64,000 nucleotides of DNA from Peribolospora baueri. Taxonomy: Eukaryota; Basidiomycota; Peribolosporomycetes; Peribolosporales; Peribolosporaceae. Shown in pieces: positions 12,769-23,394 of this stretch. The notes under the pieces were generated by a model. The model had not been told where the DNA came from. It worked only from the letters and a program-made list of their open reading frames with translations, and did not search any database. Each line of letters starts with the position of its first letter. Position 1 is the stretch's first letter. The translations under genes and the position numbers were made by a program. The DNA lies in NCBI GenBank assembly GCA_029717555.1, contig JAMDHS010000078.1, positions 1 through 64,000 of the forward strand, read 5' to 3'.

Positions 12769-15700
12769 ATGGCTGAGCAAAGGCCCATCGTCTTCTCCGA
12801 GCATGTCCAGCTCACCGCCCTCGGCATCCAGGCCGACAGCATCGGATTCCAGACGCTCACTATGGAGTCCGATCGCTTCGTGTGCGTGCGGGAAAAGGTT
12901 AACGAGCAGAACTCCGTCGTCATTGTTGATTTGGCCGATGCGAATAATGTGTGAGTGTTCCCGTCATACGTGCTCGGCCTCTCGTGTGCTGCGATTGAAG
13001 GCGAGTCTGGATTGGTTTTGAGGTATGCTCCCGAGGCGGTGGTTATGAGACGCAATGGCCGGTGACGGGGGAAGCGGAGGGAGGAGGTCGCGGCTAGATA
13101 GGCTTTCGCAGATCTCAAGGCAATCTTGGGCTCGTGTAACCTTCGATCGGAGAGCGTCATGTCAATGGGTTGGAGATATCAGTGATTGCCAGAGGGCGTT
13201 GATCGACGCCGGTTGTGACGCTGACACTGTACTTTTATCCTTTGCCGTCAGCATGCGCCGACCGATCACTGCCGACTCCGCTATCATGAACCCGACTCAG
13301 AAAATCATCGCTCTCAAAGGTGAGCTTTGCTGCTCGTCGGGTTTGATCATGCGTCTGACCCACTCACGGCCTTCTGGTCACGCACGCAGCCGGTCGCCAG
13401 CTGCAGATCTTCAACATCGAAGCCAAGGCCAAGGTCAAGTCTCATATGATGAACGAGGACGTGACCTTTTGGAAGTGGATTTCCCCCGCGACCATCGGCC
13501 TCGTGACTGAGACCGCCGTATATCACTGGCAGCTCGAGGGGGGCGATGCATCGACGCCGACAAAGGTGTTTGACCGACATGTCTCCCTCGCCGGCTCTCA
13601 GATCATCAACTACCGCGCCTCGGCAGACGAGAAATGGCTCGTCCTCATCGGTATCAGCGGCAACACGGGTAACAACCCCAACGCGTTCCGGGTCAAGGGC
13701 TCGATGCAGCTCTACTCTCGCGATCGCGGCGTGTCCCAACCCATTGAGGGTCACGCGGCTTCGTTCGCCGAGCTGAAGGCGGACAACGCACCTGAACCGT
13801 ACAAACTGTTTACCTTCGGCGTCAGGACGGCGACGGGAGCGAAACTGCACGTAGTGGAGATCGACCACAACGCTGCCAATCCCGTCTTCCAGAAGAAGGC
13901 TGTCGACGTCTTCTTCCCGCCAGAGGCTACCAACGACTTTCCGGTTGCGATGCAGGTCTCGAAGCGTTTCGGCATCATCTACCTGGTGACCAAGTACGGC
14001 TTCATTCACCTATACGATCTCGAGACCGGCACGTGCATCTACATGAACAGGATATCAGGTGAAACCATCTTCGTCACTGCCGAGCACGAGGCCTCGAGCG
14101 GTATCATCGGTGTGAACAGGAAGGGTCAAGTGCTCTCCGTCTCCGCAGACGAGAACACCCTGGTGCCCTACATCCTTCGCACCTTGAACAACACCGATCT
14201 CGCATTCAAGCTCGCCAGTCGTGGCAACTTGCCTGGTGCGGACGACCTATACCTCCAGCAGTTCCACCAGCTTTTCAGCACCGCCCAGTACAACGAGGCT
14301 GCTAAGGTTGCTGCGAACAGCCCCAGGGTGAGTCGTCAATTAAATGTTTTTAATGTTCAAGCGCGAGACCGGGTGCACTGACAGGCGCCACCTTACTTGT
14401 GGACTTCCGCTCTCTCAGGGTATCCTGCGCACGCCTCAGACCATCGAGCAGTTTAAGCAGGTGCCGACACAGCCAGGCACTCTCTCGCCTATCCTGCAAT
14501 ACTTTGGCATCCTGCTCGAGAAGGGAGAGCTCAACAAGTACGAGTCGCTCGAGCTTGCCAGGCCTGTGCTGGTCCAGGGCAGGAAGCAGCTTCTTGAGAA
14601 GTGGTTGAAGGAGAATAAGGTGAGTTTGCCGAAGGAGCAGCATTCGAAGGAAGTTCACGCCATTTGCCGGTTTTCCAAGGCCGATATGACCGACCGTAAC
14701 ACTCAACCGCTCGTTTGCCCATGCAGCTCGAATGCAGCGAGGAGCTCGGTGACATCGTGCGGGCGCACGACATGACCCTTGCTCTTTCGGTGTACCTCCG
14801 CGCAAACGTGCCCAACAAGGTCATCGCTTGCTTCGCCGAGACGGGTCAGTTCAACAAGATTGTCCTGTATGCCAAGAAGGTCGGCTATACTCCCGACTAT
14901 CCCGCGCTGCTGCAGCACATTGTGCGGATCAACCCGGAGCAGGGTGCAGAGTTCGCCTCTTCGCTCGTCAACGACGAGGCCGGTCCGATGGTCGATGTCG
15001 AACGGGTGGTGGACATCTTCATGGGCCAGAACATGATCCAGCAAGCCACGAGTTTCCTCCTTGACGCCTTGAAGGACAACAAGCCGGAACAGGCGCACCT
15101 CCAGACCCGGTTGCTCGAGATGAACCTTGTCCACGCCCCCCAGGTTGCCGATGCAATCCTTGGCAACGAGATGTTTACTCATTATGATCGACCCAGGATT
15201 GCTAACCTTTGCGAGAAGGCTGGTTTGCTCCAACGGGTGAGTCGGGCTTTCCGCGCGGAAGGGAAAGCGACCTTACCCGTGCAAAGGTGGACGGACGCGC
15301 GCTGATACGAACTGCGGGCCCTTGCATATCCATAGGCATTGGAGCACTACCAGGACACTGCTGACATCAAGCGCGTGGTCGTTCATGCCAACTTGCTTAA
15401 CTCGGAGGTACGTTTGATATGTGTGTCCGACATTCTGTTCGATATTTGTGCTCACCCATCTTAACCCTCTGGGATCATAATTTCCTGTAGTGGCTCGTAA
15501 ACTACTTCGGCAAGCTTACCGTCGAGCAGTCCTTTGAGTGCATGAAGGAGATGCTCAAGGTCAACATCCGACAGAATCTGCAGATCGTCGTCCAGATCGC
15601 AGTCAAGTACTCTGACCTCCTCGGCCCTGTCAAGCTCATCGAGATGTTCGAGTCTTTCAAGTCATTTGAAGGCCTTTACTACTATCTTGGCTCGGTCGTC

Positions 15701-18700
15701 AACCTCAGTACGGACCCCGAGGTGCACTTCAAGTACATCCAGGCGGCCACTCGAACCGGTCAGATCCGCGAGGTGGAGCGTATCTGCCGAGAGAGCAACT
15801 ACTACAACGCCGAGAAGGTCAAGAATTTCCTCAAGGAGGCCAAGCTGCAGGATCAGTTGCCGCTCATCATCGTCTGCGACAGGTTCGGCTTCGTTCACGA
15901 CCTTGTTCTCTACCTCTACCAAAACGGTCTTACGAACTTCATCGAGGTGTACGTCCAGCGCGTCAACTCGAGTCGCACTCCACAGGTCGTTGGCGGCCTG
16001 CTTGATGTGGACTGCGACGAGAGCACGATCAAGAACCTCCTCGCCAGCGTCACTGGTCCCATCCCCGTGGACGATCTCGTGGACGAAGTTGAGAAGCGTA
16101 ACCGCCTCAAGCTCATTCTGCCCTGGCTTGAGGCGCGGATCGCTGCCGGTCAGCAGGACCCGCCTCTGTACAACGCCCTGGCCAAGATCTACATCGACAG
16201 TAACCAGAACCCAGAGCAGTTCCTCAAGGAAAACAACATCTACGAGCCCCTGATCGTCGGCAAATACTGCGAGAAGCGTGACCCGTACCTGGCGTACATC
16301 GCTTACGCCAAGGGCTTCTGCGACGACGAGTTGATCGCCATCACGAATGAAAACACAATGTTCAAGCATCAGGCGCGTTACCTCGTCCTCCGCCGACGCC
16401 TCGAGCTCTGGGCCCAGGTCCTCTCTCCGGACAACATGCACCGCCGCGCGCTCATCGACCAGATCACCGCCACTGCTGTGCCGGAGTCGACCAACCCGGA
16501 CGACGTCTCCGTGACCGTCAAGGCGTTCATGGCTGCTGACCTGCCGCACGAGCTCATTGAGCTCCTCGAGAAGATCATCCTCGAGCCCTCCGCCTTCAGC
16601 GACAACAAGAGCCTTAAGAATCTTTTGCTGCTTACTGCCGTCCGCACCGACAAGGGCCGCGTTATGGGTTACATCAACCGCCTGTCAGGGTACGACAGCA
16701 ATGAGATTGCCAAGATTGCCATCGACCACGGTCTATATGAGGAAGCATTTACCGTGTTCCAGAAGCACGAGCAGCATGCGGAGGCTATGGACGTGCTGGT
16801 CGAGCACGTCGTTTCCATCGACCGTGCGTACCAGTATGCCAACAAGATTAACAAACCCGAGGTATGGAGCCGGCTCGGTAAGGCCCAGTTGGATGGCTTG
16901 CGCATCAAGGACGCCATCGACTCGTACATCAAGGCGGACGACCCGAGCAACTTCGCCGAAGTTATCGAGATCGCCGGCCACGCGGGCAAGGAGGAGGACT
17001 TGGTACGGTACTTGCAGATGGCGCGGAAGCAGCTTAGGGAGCCGAAGATCGACAGCGAGCTCGCGTACGCGTATGCCAAGACGGATAGGTTGCAGGACAT
17101 GGAGGAGTTCCTGTCGATGACCAACGTTGCCGACATTCTCGAGGTGGGAGAGAAGTGCTTTGAGGCTCAGCTCTATGAGGCCGCTCGCATACTCTTCCAG
17201 AGCATCTCCAACTGGGCTCGTCTTGCCACGACGTACGTGTACCTTGGCAATCTGGTTCCGGCTGTAGACTCTGCTCGCAAAGCAGGCTCGACGGCGACTT
17301 GGCGCTCAGTGTTCGCCGCTTGTATCGACAAGAACGAGATGAACTTGGCGCAGATCGCTGCGCGAGAGCTCGTGGTGCAGGCTACGGAGCTTGACAATGT
17401 CATCGCTCTGTACGAGCGCAAGGGTCTGTTCGACGACCTTGTGGCCACGCTCGAGTCGTCCATGGGCTCGGAGAGAGCGCACATGGGTATCTTCACCGCC
17501 CTCGCTACTTGCTACGCCAAGCACAAGCCACCGAAGCTCATGGACTTCCTCAAGATCTACTACGGACGGATCAACCTCCCCAAGGTTATCAAGACCACAG
17601 AGGCGGCGCATTTGTGGTCCGAGCTCGTCTTCTTGTACGTCAAGTACGAGGAGCCTGACAACGCTGCCTTGGCGATGATGGAGCGCGCGGCGGATGCGTG
17701 GGACCATGAGCTGTTCAAGGATATCATCGTCAAGGTATCCAACACCGAGGTCATGTACCGCGCCATCACGTTCTACCTCAACGAGCACCCTCTTCTCCTC
17801 ACCGACCTTCTCGCCGTTTGCACGCCTCGCATCGACCACACGCGCGTCGTGAAGATGTTCAAGCGCGCCGACAACGACAACGTGCCCTTGATCAAGTCCT
17901 ACCTCATCGCGGTGCAGCCGGTGCGTGTCCTGATCAGTCGCTGTGTAGTGAACGGCTTGGTAAATTTGGGCTGACCTCAACCTTTACTTTTTCTATTATG
18001 ATGATTGCAAACAGAAAAACATTGAGGCCGTCAACGACGCGTACAACGATCTGCTCATAGAGGAGGAGGACTACAAGACGCTCCGCGATTCGATCGACAG
18101 TTTCGACAACTTTGACAGCATCGGACTTGCGTCCAGGCTCGAGAAACACGAGCTGCTCGAGTTCAGGAGGTTGGCGGCTCACTTGTACAAGGTGCGTACG
18201 GAGCTCCTGAGGTGGCCGTTTGCAGGTATTTCCCGCTGACCCGATCCGTTTGTGCGCAGAAAAACGGCCGATGGGAGGACTCGATCTCGCTTTCAAAGCA
18301 GGACAAGCTCTTCAAGGACGCAATGGAGACGGCTGCGGCAAGCAACAACTCGGAGGTGGCCGAGGAGCTGCTGAGTTACTTTGTGGACATTGGCAACAAA
18401 GAGTGCTTCGCCGCTTGCCTCTACACTTGCTACGACCTTTTGCGCCTCGACGTGGTCATGGAGCTCAGCTGGCGTCACAGCTTGAACGACTTTAGCATGC
18501 CGTTCCAGCTGCAGCATATGAGGGATCAGCAGACGAGGGTGAGCGAACGGTAGTCGCTCGAAACAAGACTGCGGACTGGTCTGACCTAGCTTACCTTTCG
18601 TACGCTTCGGATTTTTTATTTTATTTTCATTTTCATTATTTTCAGCTCGCGCAACTGGAGAAGGAGATGAAGGAGTCCCGGACAAAAGAGGCGGCCAAGG

Positions 18701-18774
18701 AGAAGGAGGAGGAGGACACGCCGATCATTAATCCTGGTTTCGGGGCGCGGCTCATCACCTCCGGGTTTATGTAG
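12769..18774 (+). CDS. CHC1: clathrin heavy chain
   Basis: Ten exons encode about 1,660 residues, the normal length for clathrin heavy chain. The N-terminal beta-propeller starts [15 protein letters not shown] and contains [31 protein letters not shown]-like [17 protein letters not shown] and [13 protein letters not shown]. The rest is the long alpha-solenoid of clathrin repeats, including the knee/trimerisation side [32 protein letters not shown] and [14 protein letters not shown] at the C-terminus. It forms triskelia that coat vesicles from the plasma membrane, trans-Golgi and endosomes. The largest exon runs about 15491-17919. Intron 1 is unusually long for this window (12951-13251, about 300 bases); joining it gives [10 protein letters not shown] in phase. 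Clean codon usage and uninterrupted frame indicate an intact gene. Confidence 0.98.
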
Positions 18775-20019
18775 AATCCTTCTACCTTCCGTTACCATCT
18801 TCTAGCCACCTCCTGAACTGCTCTGTCGTGTTATTTTCCACGTGTGTGCGTGCGATCTTCTTCCTTCTCCCTCTTTCTCTCTGGCGAAAGCTTGGAAATT
18901 CGATGGCTGTTGTCGATGCGGAGCAGTGGCCTACGCGATTGAGTGCTGTGAATACATAACCCATAGTTACCCGTTCGATCTCGCCGTGGTCGTGTCGTCC
19001 GTCGATGAAACGCCTTGGCTCAATTACTCGGGTCGGAGCCAGGCTAAACTGATATACTATACTGGCTCGATTGTGACAGCGGCTAGCTGTGTGGTCGCTG
19101 GCGTGATGGATAAAAGAATGGCGCCGGTCTGCGGCTGCTCGCCCGGATTCTTCCCTTGTCCTCGCACAACGTCTTCCGTAATGCCCCTTTGTCGCTTTTT
19201 TAATGGCGTAGCTACATGCGCGGACAGGAGGGGAGGAAGAAAAGGACATGGGAAGGCGGCCGTGAAAGGGAGGTGAGACGCCGAGACAAAGACATGTCCG
19301 GCAGGCGGGCCGTTTGATCCCCCAATCATTGGACACGCTAGCATGTCGTTGGTGGTCGAAATCGCCGCACGCCATCAACAGCGACTAAGCCGTTATCAGG
19401 ACGGTAAGGAGGGCGTCGACTCAGACCTTGTGCGAGCCTGGATGTACGGTGGAGTTAACGAGAATGCACAAGAAGAATGACTGCTGAACAAAGGAATTAG
19501 CCCACACTCCTACTACACTAGCACTGCATCACACTATGCCGCCCGTACCTAGCACAGGCCAAAGAGCAGTGCACCGCACCAGGAGGTCGTACTACTAAGG
19601 AGGGAAACGAGCCGAGCGAGGACGATTTGGGCGAAGATAGCCTCTCACCATTGTCGGGACGGTGCGTCTCCCACGACAGTCGACTAGCACTTCCTCGTCC
19701 GTTGTTCACCCGCACACGAGTTGCATCGTCGACGATGATGGCGCCGGTGGCATATAAAACTCACAGACCCTGGTCATGTTTGCCACACTTCTCTCCACAC
19801 CCCATCCTCTCACATCTTCCACTTCGTCTTTAGCATCTATTGAGCACACAGGTGTCGCCTCAATAGCACGACAATGCCTTCCAAGGCCTGTGCGCTGTTC
19901 ATCACTCGCTTGCAGCATCCTTCGAGAGACGCTTCGCTCTCCGCTTGATTCGTCGAGTGTGCACCCTCAATTGCTCACACGTGCCGTCGAGGCTCTTGCC
20001 GCGATATCCCACGTCCATC
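18775..20019. other. intergenic region
   Basis: About 1.2 kb between CHC1 and the next plus-strand gene. A 198-codon minus-strand frame (18782-19378) has unstructured composition and no recognisable similarity. A TATA-like element at 19753 probably belongs to the gene at 20020. Confidence 0.4.
19753..19759 (+). promoter_or_regulatory. TATA box candidate
   Basis: TATAAAA lies 267 bases before the ATG at 20020. Its sequence is a consensus TATA element and its distance matches that of five other candidates in this window. Assignment is by position only. Confidence 0.45.
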
Positions 20020-22361
20020 ATGTCTCCCAAGCGCACCTATCGTAGCAAAGCTCCCAAGAGCGAGCCACCCGCCCCTACGAGGTGAGTCTTTGTCCAGACT
20101 TCCTACGTCGAGTTGGGCGGACGTCCTGGAGCTGGATGTAAAACGCGCCGCGCTCGCTCCACTCCTGTTTCGGTGGTCCTCGCGACGTGTTCTTTCCACA
20201 CTACGTATCGACGGACGGCCCGACGTTTGCTTTACGGAACTGCACAGCACATGCTTACTGTCTCCTTTCGCTCATCCACGTTTCGCGACCGTCAGAACGA
20301 GTGCCAGACTTCGAGTAAGGTCGCAACCTCCGCAGGCTTCTGGCGCTACTCAACTTGGCGGGCGACTGCAGACGCTTGCCACCGAGTCTGGCGCCAGACG
20401 TCATTCCACATCTGCTGTCCCTCCTACCCATGAGGGCCATGTTGATGTCGAGGTTCAGAGGGCCGATGTCAACGCCGACGCCGCCGCCGATGTCAAGAGC
20501 GAGCTGGTCCTGCAGAGTGACCCATCGAGGTCTCTCCCCGGCGCGCCTGCTTGCGCCACGACAGACAATTCGACACCGAACCTTTCGGCTCCCGAGCTTT
20601 CGCTTTCACGTTTGGCCTCCGATAAAGGCCAATCCCGCGAAGTGGCTCCCAGCAGCCCTCCTGGTCCTGAGTCTAATCCTACCCTCCCGCAGGTTTCGTC
20701 CGAGTCGTGTAGAGTCTACCCCAAGGTGGAAAGCGTCTCTACACCTCTTCTTAGCCCTGGTGCACGCCAACCGGCCGAGCCGAGGGGAAAGAAAAGATTG
20801 AGATGCGAAGCACCCGATGCTACGGCGTCCAGGTCAGCGCGGAACGCAGCACGAGGACCTGCCGAATCCATGCCAAGGACTCGGGCGAGTACGCGGCGGG
20901 GAGGGATACACCATCCGGGTGAGTGCCGTTGACTCGAAATGAAAGTTTGCTTGGGGACTGTATCTCTGAGCATACTTTATGGTTTCTGAATTTCCTTGGC
21001 CAAACTGCAAGCAGATGGTCCCATGACCATTAGCCGTAAGGACGCAGAAGAGTGAGTAGAATGGACCCCCCCTTTCACTGTATACATCATTCCTATGATC
21101 CGATTGTAAACTGAACGAATCGCGACCCGGATGTTTATATTCTTCGCTTCTCTGCACACCGTCTCTGTCAGCCTGGAAACATACCTGAATGTGGCCAGTC
21201 ACCTGCTGCGCCAGTCGCTTAATGATTCGAAGATGGACGAGGATCTTCTCGACCTCCTCTCCGAGCCCGAGTCGCCTAGTCCTGACGACATCGCTAATCC
21301 CGCCTCCAACATTCCCTGCAACGCTGGGGCCCCTCCCTCTGCCGACCCAGACCCCGCGTCCGGAAAATGGATGTTGACTAGGGAGGAAGTGGCGAGGAGC
21401 CTGAGGTTCGTACTTTCTAGGGCGTACCGTTACCTCGACATGGCGCGCAACAGAACACTGGAAGTTATCGATATGGATCGCAGAGAGCGCGAGACCGAGG
21501 CGAGAAGAATACAGGAGGTGAACGAGCGAGTGGAGAGGCGGCAGTTTCGGGTGAGTTAGAAGGGCGCGCTCTTTTCGACGTGGCGTGGTCGGGGGCACAG
21601 CGGATACGATCCCTGTCCTATCGCGGTCCTTCATAGGATCCCTGGGACCTATGCGCGATGTGCCTCCCAAATCAAGCACGAGCCGAATTTGTGTGGTGGC
21701 CTTTGGACGACCGACCTGCGAAGATCGTATACATCATAGTACATAGTGAAACCCTTACTTCGATTCATGTCGCTTACGTTCTTGCCTTGCCATCTCCCCA
21801 TCTCCTTTGTTCCCCGTATAGCACAATGAATACGACCTTCGCCGGGCGCATGGGCTGCAGGCGGCCAGACAAAGGCGGCTGGTGGAGCGAGATATGGGGA
21901 GGTCTCCCTTCGACAGAGATTACGTCAACAATTGTGCCGACTCGATGGTGTTCAATGAAACACGGGAGAGGGCAGGCAACCTTCAGACCGTTCGGTCACC
22001 CTTGGATGAGGGCGGGCTTGACCCGTGGCACTGGGAGGACTATGACCATTGGGAGTCAGAGGTGGATCGTTCGCAAGACCTTCAGGACATTGGAAATAGG
22101 TCTCACGACCTAGGACGGATAAGGAGGGCAATGTCGGACAGGAGGGAAGGAGCTAGGAATGGAAACGGGGCGGTGGGGCTCGAGCACTTCGAGAAGTCGG
22201 ACGGTCGGTCGGGAGGGTTGGAGACGGTTAGAGAGGAGGAGGTGCCAGATGAGGAGACGGTCAGAGAGGAAGAGGTACCAAATGAGGAGGAAAGGGCCCG
22301 CAAGGTGATAAAAGAGGTTTCACGTCTTCTCAACGATATTCTCAACGAAGGTCAGGCGTAG
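20020..22361 (+). CDS. unrecognised acidic, low-complexity protein
   Basis: A five-exon gene is supported by consistent splice phases. Exon 1 (20020-20081) encodes MSPKRTYRSKAPKSEP. Exon 2 begins at 20308 or an alternative in-phase acceptor near 20296 and runs to a GTGAGT donor near 20919. A tiny exon encodes MVP-less GPMTISRKDAEE near 21015-21050. Then come exons from about 21175 to 21549 and from about 21823 to the stop at 22361. The ordered part is ETYLNVASHLLRQSLND and the segment LTREEVARSLRFVLSRAYRYL followed by a charged helix (DMDRRERETEARRIQEV) and HNEYDLRRAHGLQAARQRR. The C-terminus is very acidic with a tandem repeat and ends in a helix KVIKEVSRLLNDIL. I do not recognise a family. 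Basic N-terminus, helical charged middle and acidic tail would suit a nuclear or chromatin-associated protein, but that is only a guess. Confidence 0.6.
22223..22288 (+). repeat. 33-base in-frame tandem duplication
   Basis: Two adjacent 33-base units near the end of the acidic gene encode ETVREEEVPDE and ETVREEEVPNE. They differ at about four positions, mostly synonymous, indicating a fairly old duplication kept in frame. Ends are approximate. Confidence 0.7.
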
Positions 22362-22392
22362 ATCAGACGCTGATCGCTCGCTTTTTTCCCAC

Positions 22393-22908
22393 ATGCAGCG
22401 CCCGCGCAGAGAGTCTCGCGTTCGTCCCGACCGTCAATCTGGACACACTCGTCAGGCTAGGGTTGGTTCCCGACGTGCAAACACCCGTCACTCATCGTCG
22501 TCGGTAACTGTTGCTGCTGAAGAACCCGTCTCGAAAGCAAGCCGACCTGGCTCAGGACAGCTTTCCACCAGCACAAGTACTGTTGAGTTCCCAGCGTCTT
22601 CACCGGTTGGATCTGACGTCGGCTATTGCAATATGTCACCAGCGCGTCGTGCCCGACGGCGAATTGAGGGAGGCGAGGGATGTATCGCGCGGTCAGGGCC
22701 ATCGAATGGGGCCGCATATCACTGCTCGGACGTCCAAAGCAGCGGCAGCAGCAGATATTGGGAGACTGTCCTTGACCCGGACGTCCGCAGGGAGGTGCGA
22801 GGTCTCGCGCAAGAGATCTTGCAGGATGGCTCGCCAGCGCGCCGATGTCTCAATGGTCACACGGCATCGACGGATCGCGCTCAGTCAGTCACTCTCGGTC
22901 GCCCTTAA
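22393..22908 (+). CDS. small unknown ORF downstream of the acidic gene
   Basis: An uninterrupted frame of 171 codons starts MQRPRRESRVRPDRQSG only 31 bases after the previous stop. It is Ser/Arg-rich and ends in a more conserved-looking stretch, VRGLAQEILQDGSPARR followed by CLNGHTAST. That stretch has a diverged second copy on the opposite strand at 23083-23147 (VILQEDSPVHRCRNGHTTST). Repetition of the protein sequence, not only of the DNA, hints that this was once coding, possibly a decayed duplicated gene end. The close spacing to the upstream stop could also mean it is part of that gene's 3' UTR. No family recognised. Confidence 0.3.
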   Translation: MQRPRRESRVRPDRQSGHTRQARVGSRRANTRHSSSSVTVAAEEPVSKASRPGSGQLSTSTSTVEFPASSPVGSDVGYCNMSPARRARRRIEGGEGCIARSGPSNGAAYHCSDVQSSGSSRYWETVLDPDVRREVRGLAQEILQDGSPARRCLNGHTASTDRAQSVTLGRP

Positions 22909-23147
22909 ACCGAGATATCTTGTAGAGCCTGAAAGCTACTAGATCTCGCTGGCAGCAAGCTGCTCATACGGCAGCTCCAAGTCCAATTCACGTCTTTCCT
23001 CCCAATGCCCGCTTGGCATAGTAGTTTTGGCGCACGTACGACACCCAAGGGGCCATATTGGGAGAGACTGAACGCGAAGGCCTGTCGATGTCGTGTGACC
23101 ATTGCGACATCGGTGCACTGGCGAATCCTCCTGCAAGATCACTTGTG
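22808..23147. repeat. diverged inverted repeat, arms about 60 bases
   Basis: The plus strand at about 22808-22870 and the minus strand at about 23083-23147 align over roughly 57-60 bases with about nine mismatches. Both contain GATCTTGCAGGA and CAATGGTCACACG. The arms are about 210 bases apart and could fold into a hairpin if transcribed together. Both arms keep an open reading frame with similar protein sequence. Confidence 0.75.
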
Positions 23148-23394
23148 TGAGATTACGAACCGACGGCGATCCGAAAACCCTGGTGCACGCGTCGGCAGTG
23201 TGTACTCTAGGTATCGAACTAGCGGACAGCACAGAACGCGGTACCGTGATCGTCTATTAACCGTAATTTAAAGACGGGAGTTTACAAAAGAGCATGTGAC
23301 TCCTTGGAAAGGCCTTGGCGCGAGAGAAGGAGAGAAAGGGAGAACGCTGAGCCAAACAATACCATGGATATGGCGAAGCTACTACGTCAGATGA
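22909..23394. other. intergenic region containing the second repeat arm
   Basis: Between the small ORF and the 3' end of the hydrolase gene. Apart from the minus-strand repeat arm within a 97-codon frame (22939-23232), I see no gene or signal. Confidence 0.4.

Noticed and set aside
12311-13021. 236-codon plus frame overlapping the CHC1 start
   Set aside because: Out of frame with clathrin heavy chain and entirely explained by the CT-rich leader and first exon of CHC1.
18782-19378. 198-codon minus-strand frame downstream of CHC1
   Set aside because: Lies in the 3' flank of CHC1, with random-looking composition and no similarity.
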